Made by a program: the position numbers and the translations under genes
Assembly (NCBI RefSeq): GCF_943181435.1
Contig: NZ_OW969598.1
Coordinates: forward strand, 744,001-808,000
Reading direction: 5' to 3'
Origin: Neisseria sp. Marseille-Q6792
GTDB lineage: Bacteria; Pseudomonadota; Gammaproteobacteria; Burkholderiales; Neisseriaceae
DNA length: 64,000 nucleotides
Notes under the pieces: model-generated
Told to the model about the DNA's origin: nothing
The model's database searches: none
What the model saw: the letters and a program-made list of their open reading frames with translations, nothing else
Shown here: one piece after another, positions 17,913 through 27,130 of the stretch
How positions within the stretch are numbered: position 1 is the stretch's first letter
Layout: the number at the start of each line of letters is the position of its first letter

Positions 17913-19295
17913 ATGGCAAATATTGCCCGCGACATCTTCAAAGCCTACGATATCCGAGGCATTGTCGGCAAAACCCTGACCAACGAAGCCGCCTACCTTA
18001 TCGGCAAAGCCATCGCCACCAGAGCCACCGAAAAAGGCATTACCCGCATCGCACTCGGCCGCGACGGACGCTTGAGCGGTCCCGAACTGATGGAGCACAT
18101 CCAACACGGCTTTACCGACAGCGGCATCGACGTCCTCAACGTCGGCATGGTTGCCACCCCTATGCTCTACTTCGCAGCCATTAACGAATGCGGTGGCAGC
18201 GGCGTGATGATTACCGGCAGCCACAATCCGCCTGATTACAACGGTTTCAAAATGATGCTCGGCGGCGACACGCTCGCAGGCGAAGCCATTCAAGAACTTT
18301 TGTCCATCATTGAAAAAGACGGTTTTGTTGCCACCGGCAAACAAGGCAGCGTAACCGAAAAAGACATCTCCGGCGAATACCACAACCACATCGTCGGCCA
18401 CATCAAACTCAAACGCCCCATGAAAATCGCCATCGACGCAGGCAATGGTGTCGGCGGCGCATTCGCAGGCAAACTCTATAAAGGTTTGGGCAATGAAGTG
18501 ACCGAGCTTTTCTGCGAAGTGGACGGCAATTTCCCCAACCACCACCCTGATCCTTCCAAACCGAAAAACCTGCAAGATTTGATTGCCGCACTGAAAAACA
18601 GCGATGCTGAAATCGGCTTGGCATTTGACGGCGATGCCGACCGCTTGGGCGTGGTCACCAAAGACGGCAACATCATCTATCCAGACCGCCAATTAATGCT
18701 TTTCGCGCAAGACGTGTTGAGCCGCAATCCTAAAGCCAAAGTGATTTTCGACGTCAAATCCACCCGTCTGCTCGCGCCTTGGATTAAAGAACACGGCGGC
18801 GAACCTGTGATGGAAAAAACCGGCCACAGCTTTATCAAATCCACCATGAAAAAAACCGGCGCACTGGTTGCCGGCGAAATGAGCGGTCACGTTTTCTTTA
18901 AAGAACGCTGGTTCGGCTTCGACGACGGCATGTATGCCGGTGCACGCCTCTTGGAAATCCTGTCTGCCTTCGACAATCCGTCCGAAGTATTGAACAAGCT
19001 GCCGCAAAGCATTTCCACACCCGAACTCAACATCGACCTGCCGGAAGGCAGCAATAGCCACAAAGTGATTGAAGAGTTGGCTGCCAATGCCAAGTTTGAA
19101 GGTGCGACCGAAATCATCACCATCGACGGCTTGCGCGTTGAATTCCCCGACGGCTTCGGTCTGATGCGTGCTTCCAATACCACACCGATTCTGGTGTTGC
19201 GTTTTGAAGCGGATACGCAAGAAGCGATTGAGCGTATTCAAAACCAATTCAAAGCCGTCATCGAAAGCAATCCGAATCTAATCTGGCCGCTGTAA
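17913..19295 (+). CDS. pgm: Phosphomannomutase/phosphoglucomutase
   Basis: The 460-residue alpha-D-phosphohexomutase interconverts hexose 1- and 6-phosphates, supplying glucose-1-phosphate for surface glycans. The neisserial enzyme is known to be needed for full lipooligosaccharide. It shows the phosphoserine loop TGSHNPPDYNGFK, the Mg2+ loop DGDADRLGVV, the sugar-binding GEMSGHVFF and the phosphate-binding C-terminal RASNTTPILVLRFE. AAGGAAACC precedes the ATG. Confidence 0.94.
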   Translation: MANIARDIFKAYDIRGIVGKTLTNEAAYLIGKAIATRATEKGITRIALGRDGRLSGPELMEHIQHGFTDSGIDVLNVGMVATPMLYFAAINECGGSGVMITGSHNPPDYNGFKMMLGGDTLAGEAIQELLSIIEKDGFVATGKQGSVTEKDISGEYHNHIVGHIKLKRPMKIAIDAGNGVGGAFAGKLYKGLGNEVTELFCEVDGNFPNHHPDPSKPKNLQDLIAALKNSDAEIGLAFDGDADRLGVVTKDGNIIYPDRQLMLFAQDVLSRNPKAKVIFDVKSTRLLAPWIKEHGGEPVMEKTGHSFIKSTMKKTGALVAGEMSGHVFFKERWFGFDDGMYAGARLLEILSAFDNPSEVLNKLPQSISTPELNIDLPEGSNSHKVIEELAANAKFEGATEIITIDGLRVEFPDGFGLMRASNTTPILVLRFEADTQEAIERIQNQFKAVIESNPNLIWPL

Positions 19296-19306
19296 AAATA
19301 GAAAAA

Positions 19307-19333
19307 ATGCCGTCTGAAAGTTTCAGACGGCAT
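19307..19333. terminator. Inverted DUS pair between convergent genes
   Basis: A perfect 12-mer inverted pair flanked by A6 and T5 runs sits between the rightward mutase and the leftward ABC transporter. It should terminate both ways. Confidence 0.88.
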
Positions 19334-19350
19334 TTTTCATAAATGGTTAA

Positions 19351-20106
19351 TCAAATCTTGGCAGATTGGATTTGGCTTAAAAATCTCCGCGTCCGTTCGT
19401 GTTTGGGGTGGTCGAACAATTCTTTCGGGCTGCCTTGTTCGACAATAACGCCGCCGTCCATGACGACGACGGTAGTGGCTACTTCTAGCGCGAACTTGAT
19501 TTCGTGGGTCACGACGACCATCGTCCAGCCTTCTTGTGCCAATTCCTTCATGGTATCCAAAACATCTTGCACCAATTCCGGATCCAACGCAGAAGTGGGT
19601 TCGTCAAACAGCATCAGCTCGGGCTGAATCGCCAAGGCGCGGGCGATGCCGACACGCTGTTGCTGACCGCCGGAAAGCTGGTAGGGATACAAATCCACTT
19701 TATCGCCCAAGCCGACTTTTTCCAACAGTTTCAAAGCCTCTTCACGCGCTTGGGCGGCAGGTTTGCCCTGCACGGCAACCGGTCCTTCCATCACGTTTTC
19801 CAAGGCGGTTTTGTGCGGAAAGAGGTTGTATTGTTGGAACACCATTCCGGATTTGCGGCGCAGTGCCAAAATATCGTGTTTGCTTGGTTTTTTAGAAAAA
19901 TCAATGCTTAACGGCCGCTCGTTGTCAAACTCGATCTGACCTTGTTCTGGCATTTCCAAAGCGTTTAAGCAGCGCAGAAACGTGGTTTTGCCCGAGCCGG
20001 AAGGCCCGAGAATGACGACCACCTGTCCTTTGCCCACATCCAAATCGATGCCGCGCAAAATAGTGTTTTCGCCGAAGGTTTTGCGGATATTGCGGATTTT
20101 AATCAT
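19351..20106 (-). CDS. Amino-acid ABC transporter, ATP-binding protein
   Basis: The 251-residue polar amino-acid-type ATPase carries Walker [10 protein letters not shown], the Q-loop region QQYNLFPH, the signature LSGGQQQR and Walker [13 protein letters not shown]. It is the last gene of a leftward binding protein-permease-ATPase operon. The permease ahead of it is frameshifted, so it may lack a partner in this strain. In related gonococcal loci the binding protein is reported to bind cystine/cysteine; the substrate here is inferred from that. Confidence 0.92.
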   Translation of the reverse strand: MIKIRNIRKTFGENTILRGIDLDVGKGQVVVILGPSGSGKTTFLRCLNALEMPEQGQIEFDNERPLSIDFSKKPSKHDILALRRKSGMVFQQYNLFPHKTALENVMEGPVAVQGKPAAQAREEALKLLEKVGLGDKVDLYPYQLSGGQQQRVGIARALAIQPELMLFDEPTSALDPELVQDVLDTMKELAQEGWTMVVVTHEIKFALEVATTVVVMDGGVIVEQGSPKELFDHPKHERTRRFLSQIQSAKI

Positions 20107-20115
20107 GGCTTTCCC

Positions 20116-20831
20116 TTATTTGGCGACATAGCGGTCGAAACGTTTTTCCAAACGCGCCTGAATCAGGAACAGAACCTTGCAGAAACACCAGTAAACCAAT
20201 GCGGCTTCGATATAGACGGGCAAAAAGTCGTAAGTGCGGTTTGCCGTTTCCTGCGCGACGCGGAACAATTCCGTTACCGTTACCACCGCCGCGAGCGAGG
20301 TGTTTTGAACAAACCGATAAACTCGTTGCTCAAAGGCGGCACAGCAACGCGGAATGCCTGCGGCGCGACAATGCGGCGGAACGTCTGCATATAGGTCATA
20401 CCGATGGAGAAACCGGCTTCCCACTGTCCTTTCGGCACGGACAAAATCGCCGCGCGTATGGTTTCGGAAGCGTATGCGCCGACATTGAGCGAAAAGCCGA
20501 TGATGGCGGCAGGAATCGGGTCGATATAGATGCCGACGGACGGCAGCCCGTAAAACACAATCACAAGCTGCACCAACAGCGGCGTACCGCGAATGACGGA
20601 AATATAAAATTCCACCAGCTTCAGCAAGCATCTTTGGAAAATGCCGCCGGAGGGCATGATTCGCACCAAAGCAACGGCTACCGCAATCATCATACCGATA
20701 ACGAAAGAAGCTGCCGCCAAAGGCAGAGAGACCGCAAAACCGGCTTTGACCATAGGCAAAAACGCGCTGACAATCATATCGGCGCGTGTTTCCATCATAA
20801 ACGGCAGCGAAGCAAGGAAATTATTGAACAC
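20116..20831 (-). pseudogene. Amino-acid ABC transporter permease, frameshifted
   Basis: Two overlapping leftward frames together encode one HisM-type permease. The first (from MFNNFLASLPFM) contains IRGTPLLVQLVIVFYG and runs to SNEFIGLFK, then reads out of frame to a stop. The second continues with NTSLAAVVTVTELFRVAQETA and ends RLEKRFDRYVAK. Restoring one base in the AAAA run (plus-strand TTTT, 20303-20306) gives the expected FKNTSLA. As read, the product stops after 183 residues and lacks the last transmembrane part. The start overlaps the binding-protein gene. Sequencing error is possible. Confidence 0.85.
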
Positions 20832-21648
20832 TGATGTCTTTTCCGAAGAATTGTTCGCCCAGTTTTTTCAACGTGCCGTCGGCTTTCAGCTCGTTGATTG
20901 CCGTACTGAATTTCGCCACGGCTTCGTCATTGCCCTTGTTGACAATCAGGCCGGAACCGACTTTTTCATCAGCAGGCGCGGACCAAACGATTTTCACGCC
21001 GGCATTTGGGTTTTTCTTCAGGTAATCCAATACCGCCAATTCGTCGTTCAGGGTTGCATCGGCACGTTTTTGTTCAATCAGGGTCAGCGATTGCGCCAAA
21101 CCGTCAACAGCCACCAAATCTGCGCCTGCAGCTTTGGCTTTTTCGCCGTAGTTGCTGGTCAGGGATTGCGCGGTTTTCACGCCTTTGATGTCGGCTAGGG
21201 ATTTGATGTTACTGTCTTTACGCGCGACCAAAACCGCACCGCTCCAGCTGTAAGGCTCGGATTTGTCGAATGTCGCTTGGCGTTCGGGGCTGGTCAGGCC
21301 GACTTGGTTTGCCACCACGTCGAAACGCCCCGCCTTCAAACCCGCCATCATCGAATCCCATTGCGTTTCTTTAAATTCGACTTTGATGCCCAGTTTGTCG
21401 GCAACTGCGCGGGTAACTTCCACATCATAGCCGGTCAATTTGCCGTCTTTGTCGTGGTAGGTAAACGGTGCGTAAGTGCCTTCTGTACCGACGGTAACCG
21501 TGCCTTTATTGTTGATGCGCTCGATTAAAGAACCGGAAACTGCCGATTGTGCAGGCGCGGAAGATGCTCCGCTGCCGCCTTCCGAACCGCCGCAGGCCGC
21601 CAAAACCAATGCGGTCATACCGCCGAGTATGAATTTTTTCAACATCAT
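20821..21648 (-). CDS. Amino-acid (probably cystine) ABC transporter substrate-binding lipoprotein
   Basis: The 275-residue family 3 binding protein has a lipoprotein signal: MMLKKFILGGMTALVLAAC with lipobox LAAC, then a Gly/Ser-rich linker. The binding-protein signature GKLTGYDVEVTRAVADKLG follows. It is anchored in the periplasm and feeds the permease downstream. Gonococcal orthologues have been described as cystine/cysteine binders, so sulfur amino-acid uptake is likely. First gene of the leftward operon, divergent from the DyP peroxidase gene. Confidence 0.9.
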   Translation of the reverse strand: MMLKKFILGGMTALVLAACGGSEGGSGASSAPAQSAVSGSLIERINNKGTVTVGTEGTYAPFTYHDKDGKLTGYDVEVTRAVADKLGIKVEFKETQWDSMMAGLKAGRFDVVANQVGLTSPERQATFDKSEPYSWSGAVLVARKDSNIKSLADIKGVKTAQSLTSNYGEKAKAAGADLVAVDGLAQSLTLIEQKRADATLNDELAVLDYLKKNPNAGVKIVWSAPADEKVGSGLIVNKGNDEAVAKFSTAINELKADGTLKKLGEQFFGKDISVQ

Positions 21649-21917
21649 CCTCTCCTGTAAAAAGTGTGCAAGTGCGGCATTCTAAGTGAAATTGCGGCAA
21701 ACACAAAGAATACTTTTTTATATGGCTATTCCAAACCGGAATGGAAAAGATATGCCGAAGCCGCCGAAAGCGGGAATGAAGGCGGCGGGCGGCACGAAAC
21801 CGAAAAGCAGCATCAGGTACGCAAACGGCGGATTCACGCACGCTGTTCCGGCAAAAATCCGCCTGCCGATTCGGTGCTATAATCCACCCGAAACAGATGA
21901 CACCAAAAAGGAACATC
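21649..21917. other. Divergent promoter region, no gene
   Basis: This 269-base stretch separates the leftward transporter operon from the rightward peroxidase gene and must hold both promoters. The only structure I see is a short ATTCC-AAACC-GGAAT inverted repeat at 21728-21742. Frames crossing it are continuations from neighbouring genes and show no homology. Confidence 0.45.
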
Positions 21918-22826
21918 ATGAACACACCCCAATCCGCCATCATTCCCGACCACGCCCAAGCCGGCATCTTTATCGAAGCCGACTTCGCCGCCAACCGCCT
22001 CAACGATATTAAAGCCGCCTGCCGCGCTTCGCTTGACGCGTTAACTGCCTTGAAAGCCCGTTTTCCGGACGATATTTTGGGTCTGACCATCGCCTTCGGC
22101 AGCAAAGCATGGGCAACATTCGGACACCCGGAAGAAGGTCGGGAAATCAAACCGTTCCCCGAAATGGGGAACGGGCTTGCACCGTCCACGCAACACGACC
22201 TCTACATCCACATCCAATCCCTCCGGCAAAGCGCCGCCTACGCGCTTGCCCAATCCGTTTTGGGCGCATTCGGCGACAGCATATGCGTCGCTTCCGAAGA
22301 ACACGGTTTGCGCCTGTATCAGGATCGCGGACTGGACGGTTTCGTCGACGGCACGGAAAACCCGCAGGGCGATGAAAAAATCCGCGAAGTCGCCATCATC
22401 CCCGAAGGGCTGCCCGATGCGGGCGGCAGCTATGTACTGCTGCAAAAATACCTGCACGATTTGAAAAAATGGGATGCCGTCCCCATCGCCGAACAGGAAG
22501 CCTCGGTCGGACGCAGCAAGGAAACCAACGACGAATTCAGCCGCGATGTCCGCCTGCTCGATTCGCACCTCGGCCGCGTCAACCTGAAAGAAAACGGAGT
22601 CGGCCTGAAAATCGTCCGCCGCAGCCTGCCCTTCGGCAAAATCAGCGGCGAACACGGTTTGATGTTTACCGCATACTGCCGCACGCTGCACAATATCGAA
22701 GCGCAATTATTGAGTATGTTCGGCGATACGGACGGCAAAACCGACCTACTGCTCCGGCACCTCTCCGCCGCCGTCTCGGGCGGATACTACTACGCGCCGT
22801 CTGTAGAACGCCTGCAAAACCTCTAA
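21918..22826 (+). CDS. DyP-type haem peroxidase
   Basis: The 302-residue dye-decolorising peroxidase is of the cytoplasmic YfeX/TyrA-like class; there is no signal peptide. The family GXXDG motif is GFVDG at 141-145 followed by TENP. The proximal haem ligand is probably H217 in DSHLGRVN, and distal arginines lie in IVRRSLPFG. The physiological substrate is unknown; roles in peroxide detoxification or porphyrin oxidation are suggested for the family. AAAAAGGAACATC precedes the ATG. Confidence 0.93.
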   Translation: MNTPQSAIIPDHAQAGIFIEADFAANRLNDIKAACRASLDALTALKARFPDDILGLTIAFGSKAWATFGHPEEGREIKPFPEMGNGLAPSTQHDLYIHIQSLRQSAAYALAQSVLGAFGDSICVASEEHGLRLYQDRGLDGFVDGTENPQGDEKIREVAIIPEGLPDAGGSYVLLQKYLHDLKKWDAVPIAEQEASVGRSKETNDEFSRDVRLLDSHLGRVNLKENGVGLKIVRRSLPFGKISGEHGLMFTAYCRTLHNIEAQLLSMFGDTDGKTDLLLRHLSAAVSGGYYYAPSVERLQNL

Positions 22827-22834
22827 GCCGGACG

Positions 22835-22865
22835 ATGCCGTCTGAAACCATTTTTCAGACGGCAT
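22835..22865. terminator. Inverted DUS pair after DyP gene
   Basis: A perfect 12-mer inverted pair followed by TTTT, nine bases after the stop, just before a Correia element. Confidence 0.85.
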
Positions 22866-22875
22866 TTTCCCGTTT

Positions 22876-23030
22876 TATAGTGGATTAACAAAAACCAGTA
22901 CGGCGTTGCCTCGCCTTAGCTCAAAGAGAACGATTCTCTAAGGTGCTGAAGCACCAAGTGAATCGGTTCCGTACTATTTGCACTGTCTGCGGCTTCGTCG
23001 CCTTGTCCTGATTTTTGTTAATCCACTATA
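22876..23030 (+). mobile_element. Full-length Correia repeat enclosed element (CREE) upstream of recB
   Basis: A 155-base element bounded by inverted repeats TATAGTGGATTAACAAAAA and its complement, with TA at each edge as for target duplication. The interior contains the usual CTTAGCTCAAAGAG and AAGGTGCTGAAGCACC parts. It has the full-length form known to carry an IHF site. It ends 28 bases before the recB start, so its outward promoter sequences could drive recB. It is nearly identical to the element at 44919 and in the same orientation. Confidence 0.95.
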
Positions 23031-23058
23031 CCGTCCAACCGTTTTCCGAGCGCGCACT

Positions 23059-26000
23059 ATGTCTGCAAGCATCCAAGCATTCGACCCGCTAACCGTCCCC
23101 ATTTCCGGCACCAACCTGATTGAGGCCTCTGCCGGCACCGGCAAAACCTACGGCATCGCCGCCCTGTTTACGCGCCTGATCGTATTGGAACAAAAAAACG
23201 TCGAACGCGTATTGGTCGTAACCTTCACCAAAGCCGCCACCGCCGAGTTGAAAACACGCCTGCGCGCGCGTTTGGACGATGTGTTACAAGTTTTAGAAAG
23301 CAAAGAAATTGCCAAACTTGGAGACGACACGCTTTCAGACGGCATTGCCGCCTATTGTGCGGAACACCACAAAGGCGACACCTTCCTGCCCGCACTCTTA
23401 AAACAGGCTTTGCAAAAAGAGGGCCGGACGCGTCTGATTGTCCGCCTCAAAGCCGCCATCGGGCAATTCGACAACGCCGCCATCTACACCATCCACGGCT
23501 TCTGCCAGCGTATCCTGCGCGACTACGCCTTCCTGTGCCAAGCCCCGTTCGATGTCGAACTGACCGAAGAAGACGGCGACCGCCTGCTTGTCCCGGCGCA
23601 AGATTTTTGGCGGGAACGCGTCAGCAATGATCCGGTGCTTGCCGCATTGGCGTTTAAACGCAAAGCTGTGCCGCAAACCGTCCTTGCCCAAATCCGCGCC
23701 TACCTGTCCCGCCCGTACCTGAATTTCCGCCGTCCGCAAACCGATTTGCCGCAAGCCCGGGATGCCGCTTTGGCAACTTGGCAAAACCTTTGCGGAAATC
23801 TGGCTGAATTAAAAGAAGCTTTTTGGCGCATCCACCCCCTTTTAAACGGCAATTCGTATCGGAAAAACAGTTTTGCCGAATTGTTTGACGCGTTGGAACA
23901 AAAAGCCCTGTCGCCGGATTTGCCCTTTTTGGAGGCAAAGCTGCACGAACGGCTCTTAAAACTCTCATCCGACAAACTCGAAGCCGGACTGAAAAAAGGC
24001 AAAACGCCCGATGCGGCAGTATTTGCCGAATTGCAGAAACTGGCAGACTTCGGGCGTGATTTGGACGCACTCGAAGAAGCGGAAGAAGCAACAATGATCC
24101 GGCTGCAACTGGATTTAATCGGATATCTCAACCGCAGCCTTGCCGAGATGAAAAAATCGCGCCGCGAACGCGGTTTCGACGACCTGCTTCTCGATGTCCA
24201 CACCGCGCTGACCGACAATCCGCACGCCGAAACCCTCGCCCGCGCCGTTGCCGAAAACTGGGAAACCGCGCTGATCGACGAGTTCCAAGACACCGACCCG
24301 CTGCAATACGAAATCTTCCAAAAAATCTTCATCGCCCAAAACCGCCCGCTGTTTCTGGTCGGCGATCCCAAACAGGCGATTTACAGCTTTCGCGGTGCGG
24401 ATATTTACGCCTACCTGCAAGCCGCCGGAGACGCGCAACACCGCTACACGCTCGCCACCAACTACCGCAGCCACGCCGCGCTTATCGGCAGCATAGGCGC
24501 GCTGTTCCGCCTTAAAGAACGCCCGTTCGTTTTGGAAAACATCGGCTATTCGGAAGTCGGTGCGGCGCGTGCCGAAAGCAGGTTGTCCCCCGAACGTCCT
24601 GCCGTACAGGTCCGTTGGCTGCACGAAAACGACAATGAAAAAACCAACAAAGACGTTTTGCGCCGCCGTGCCGCCGACTATTGCGCCGACGAAATCGCCC
24701 ACGCGCTCAACGAAGCCGCCGGAGGCCGTCTGAATTTCAAAGGCTGCCCGTTGCAATCGGGCGATATTGCCGTGCTGGTACGCACGCACAACGAGGCGGT
24801 GATGGTTTCCGCCGCCCTGAAAAAACGGCAGGTGCAAAGCGTCCTGCTTTCGCGCGAATCCGTGTTCGCCTCGCCCGAAGCCGCCGCCCTTTCCGCACTC
24901 ATCGGCTTCTGGCTCGAACCGCGCCGCGCCGGAACGCTGCGCTTTGTCCTGACAAGCAGCATATTCGGTTATGACGCGCAGCAATTGCACGACTTCAACC
25001 AAAACGAAAGCGAGATTTTGCATTGGGCGGAATCTGCCCGAACCGCGCTCGACAACTGGAATCAATACGGCATTTTCGCCGCTATGCAGCAATTTTCCCA
25101 AACACACGGCATCGAAACGCGCCTCTTAAGCCGGAACAACGGGCGCAGCCTGACCAATTATTTCCAACTGCTCGAACTGCTTGCTGCCGAAGACGCGCAA
25201 AACCGCAACCCCGCCGCGCTGCACAAATGGCTGCGCGACCAAATCAGCCTTGCCGACAACAACGGCGGCGACAACCGCGCCATCCGTTTGGAAAGCGACG
25301 AAGATTTGGTCAAAATCGTTACCATGCACGCCTCGAAAGGTTTGCAGTATCCGCTGGTGTACTGCCCGTTTGCGTGGGACGCGCAAGATACCGGGCCGTC
25401 CGACTGGCAAATCCTCCACCAAAGCGCAAATCGAACCGAACTGTTGGCAAAGGCGCAACTGTCGGAAGACGAACAGAAGCAATACGCCGATGAGGAAATG
25501 GCGGAACGCCTGCGCCTGCTTTATGTCGCGCTGACGCGTGCCGAGGAACAGCTCAACATCTACGCCGCCTATTCTTCCGATACCGCCGACAACCCCCTCG
25601 CCTACCTGATCGAAGGCTTGCCGCAAGACAGCCGCGAAACCGTCCGCCGTGCCTATGCGTGTGAAAAAGACGGCATCGCGATGCTCAAACGCAACTGGCG
25701 GCGCGTGGCGGACAACGCCCCTTCCGGCACGGACTTCACCTTCACAGAAGATGCGCCGCCCCCTGCCGTATATTGCGGCAACGCCGATCAAACCGCCGAA
25801 TTTGCCGCAAACAGCATTCCCGAACGCAGATTCCGATTTGTCCGCCACACCAGCTTTACCGCCTTAAGCCGCCATACCCAAACGCCCGACGGCGGCGAAG
25901 AAGATGCCTGCCCGTCCTTGGATGCCGCCGAAACCTCGGTAGCGGCGATGCCGTCTGAAACGCCGACGGCTTCAGACGGCATATCGATACACGACTTTCC

Positions 26001-26673
26001 GAAAGGCACGCAGGCGGGGCTGTGCCTGCACGAAATTCTTGAAGATTTCAAATTCGGACAAGCAGCCGCCGAACAGGAAACCCTCATCACCGACAAGCTG
26101 AAAAAATACGGGTTTGAAGAAATATGGCTGCCCGCCGTTGCCGAAATGGCGGAAGCCTGCCGCAAAACGCCGCTGACGGGGGCATACGGCCTGTCCGACA
26201 TCCCGCCCGAGTGCCGCTGTCCCGAAATGGGCTTTACCCTCCACACCGAAAACTTCGGCCTCAAACGGCTACGCGATTGGTTTACCCGCGACGACATCAG
26301 GCTGCCCGAAGTCTGCCGTGCCGCTGCCGAAACGCTAGACTTCCACACCGTCAACGGCTTTTTAAACGGCTTTATCGATATGGTCTGCCAAGACCCCGAC
26401 GGCAATATCTGCGTCATCGACTACAAGTCGAACTATCTCGGCGAGAACGCATCCGCCTACACGCGGCAGGCGATGGACGAAGCCGTCGCGCACCACCACT
26501 ATTACCTTCAGGCACTGATTTACGCCGTTGCCGCCGCGCGCTATTTCAAACTGCGCGGACAACCGCCCGCCGCCGTTTCCGTCCGCTACCTGTTTTTGCG
26601 CGGATTGGATGGCAAAGGCGGCGGCGTTTGGCGTTGGGACATAGATGCCGCCGCTTTGGAACAGATAAAATAA
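23059..26673 (+). CDS. recB: Exodeoxyribonuclease V subunit beta RecB
   Basis: The 1204-residue RecB is the 3'-5' helicase and nuclease subunit of RecBCD, which processes double-strand breaks. Walker A EASAGTGKT is at 22-30, helicase motifs FTKAATAELKTRLR and LIDEFQDTDPLQYEIF follow, then GDPKQAIYSFRGAD. The C-terminal nuclease motif is GFIDMVCQDPDGN...VIDYKSN near residue 1120. The start at 23059 excludes an upstream frame inside the Correia element. Unusually, an inverted DUS pair at 25948-25982 is translated as MPSETPTASDGI between helicase and nuclease parts. Confidence 0.96.
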   Translation: MSASIQAFDPLTVPISGTNLIEASAGTGKTYGIAALFTRLIVLEQKNVERVLVVTFTKAATAELKTRLRARLDDVLQVLESKEIAKLGDDTLSDGIAAYCAEHHKGDTFLPALLKQALQKEGRTRLIVRLKAAIGQFDNAAIYTIHGFCQRILRDYAFLCQAPFDVELTEEDGDRLLVPAQDFWRERVSNDPVLAALAFKRKAVPQTVLAQIRAYLSRPYLNFRRPQTDLPQARDAALATWQNLCGNLAELKEAFWRIHPLLNGNSYRKNSFAELFDALEQKALSPDLPFLEAKLHERLLKLSSDKLEAGLKKGKTPDAAVFAELQKLADFGRDLDALEEAEEATMIRLQLDLIGYLNRSLAEMKKSRRERGFDDLLLDVHTALTDNPHAETLARAVAENWETALIDEFQDTDPLQYEIFQKIFIAQNRPLFLVGDPKQAIYSFRGADIYAYLQAAGDAQHRYTLATNYRSHAALIGSIGALFRLKERPFVLENIGYSEVGAARAESRLSPERPAVQVRWLHENDNEKTNKDVLRRRAADYCADEIAHALNEAAGGRLNFKGCPLQSGDIAVLVRTHNEAVMVSAALKKRQVQSVLLSRESVFASPEAAALSALIGFWLEPRRAGTLRFVLTSSIFGYDAQQLHDFNQNESEILHWAESARTALDNWNQYGIFAAMQQFSQTHGIETRLLSRNNGRSLTNYFQLLELLAAEDAQNRNPAALHKWLRDQISLADNNGGDNRAIRLESDEDLVKIVTMHASKGLQYPLVYCPFAWDAQDTGPSDWQILHQSANRTELLAKAQLSEDEQKQYADEEMAERLRLLYVALTRAEEQLNIYAAYSSDTADNPLAYLIEGLPQDSRETVRRAYACEKDGIAMLKRNWRRVADNAPSGTDFTFTEDAPPPAVYCGNADQTAEFAANSIPERRFRFVRHTSFTALSRHTQTPDGGEEDACPSLDAAETSVAAMPSETPTASDGISIHDFPKGTQAGLCLHEILEDFKFGQAAAEQETLITDKLKKYGFEEIWLPAVAEMAEACRKTPLTGAYGLSDIPPECRCPEMGFTLHTENFGLKRLRDWFTRDDIRLPEVCRAAAETLDFHTVNGFLNGFIDMVCQDPDGNICVIDYKSNYLGENASAYTRQAMDEAVAHHHYYLQALIYAVAAARYFKLRGQPPAAVSVRYLFLRGLDGKGGGVWRWDIDAAALEQIK
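25948..25982. repeat. Inverted DUS pair inside recB
   Basis: Two 12-mers in hairpin arrangement lie in the recB reading frame, in a linker rich in Ala and Ser. Such pairs are normally intergenic; here both arms are coding. Confidence 0.9.
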
Positions 26674-26711
26674 CTTCCCGTCCCTTAAGACGACAACCGC
26701 AGGAGAACCCT

Positions 26712-27071
26712 ATGAATATCAAACAATTGATTACCGCCGTACTCATTGCCTCAGCCGCCTTTGCCGCGCAGGCAGCCCCGCAAAAACCCGTATCCGCCGC
26801 CCAAACCGCGCAACATCCGGCCGTTTGGATCGATGTCCGTTCCGAACAGGAATTTAGCGAAGGGCATTTGCACAACGCGATCAACATCCCCGTCGACCAA
26901 ATCGTCCGCCGCATACACGAAGCCGCACCCGACAAAGACACGCCGGTCAACCTCTACTGCCGCAGCGGACGGCGTGCCGAAGCCGCCCTTCAAGAACTGA
27001 AAAAAGCAGGTTATACAAATGTTGCCAATCACGGCGGTTATGAAGACCTGCTCAAAAAAGGGATGAAATAA
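26712..27071 (+). CDS. Periplasmic rhodanese-domain protein (PspE-like)
   Basis: The 119-residue protein has a signal peptide (MNIKQLITAVLIASAAFAAQA) and one rhodanese domain. It shows WIDVRSEQEFSEGHLHNAINIP and the active-site loop CRSGRRAE with the catalytic cysteine. Single-domain secreted rhodaneses transfer sulfane sulfur to thiols or cyanide. AGGAG lies six bases before the ATG. It is followed by a DUF302 protein, a pairing that suggests a periplasmic redox or sulfur role (inference). Confidence 0.92.
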   Translation: MNIKQLITAVLIASAAFAAQAAPQKPVSAAQTAQHPAVWIDVRSEQEFSEGHLHNAINIPVDQIVRRIHEAAPDKDTPVNLYCRSGRRAEAALQELKKAGYTNVANHGGYEDLLKKGMK

Positions 27072-27075
27072 CACC

Positions 27076-27112
27076 ATGCCGTCTGAAAGGCTGCCTTCTT
27101 TTCAGACGGCAT
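27076..27112. terminator. Inverted DUS pair after rhodanese gene
   Basis: A perfect 12-mer inverted pair with a 13-base loop lies four bases after the stop and is followed by T-rich sequence. Confidence 0.8.
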
Positions 27113-27130
27113 TTATTTTGAAAGCACACA

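Noticed and set aside
17796..18692. 298-codon leftward frame opposite the mutase gene
   Set aside because: Antisense shadow; Ala/Val/Phe-rich translation typical of reversed neisserial genes.
20303..20306. Phase-variable homopolymer in the permease gene
   Set aside because: Four bases is too short for the slipped-strand switching seen in neisserial contingency genes; a simple mutation or read error is likelier.
22876..23030. Hairpin-rich block considered as a structured RNA or tRNA gene
   Set aside because: Sequence and ends match the Correia element, with two more copies in the window; no tRNA cloverleaf.
24115..25107. Long leftward frame inside recB
   Set aside because: Shadow of recB; no signal or domain, and recB continues through it.
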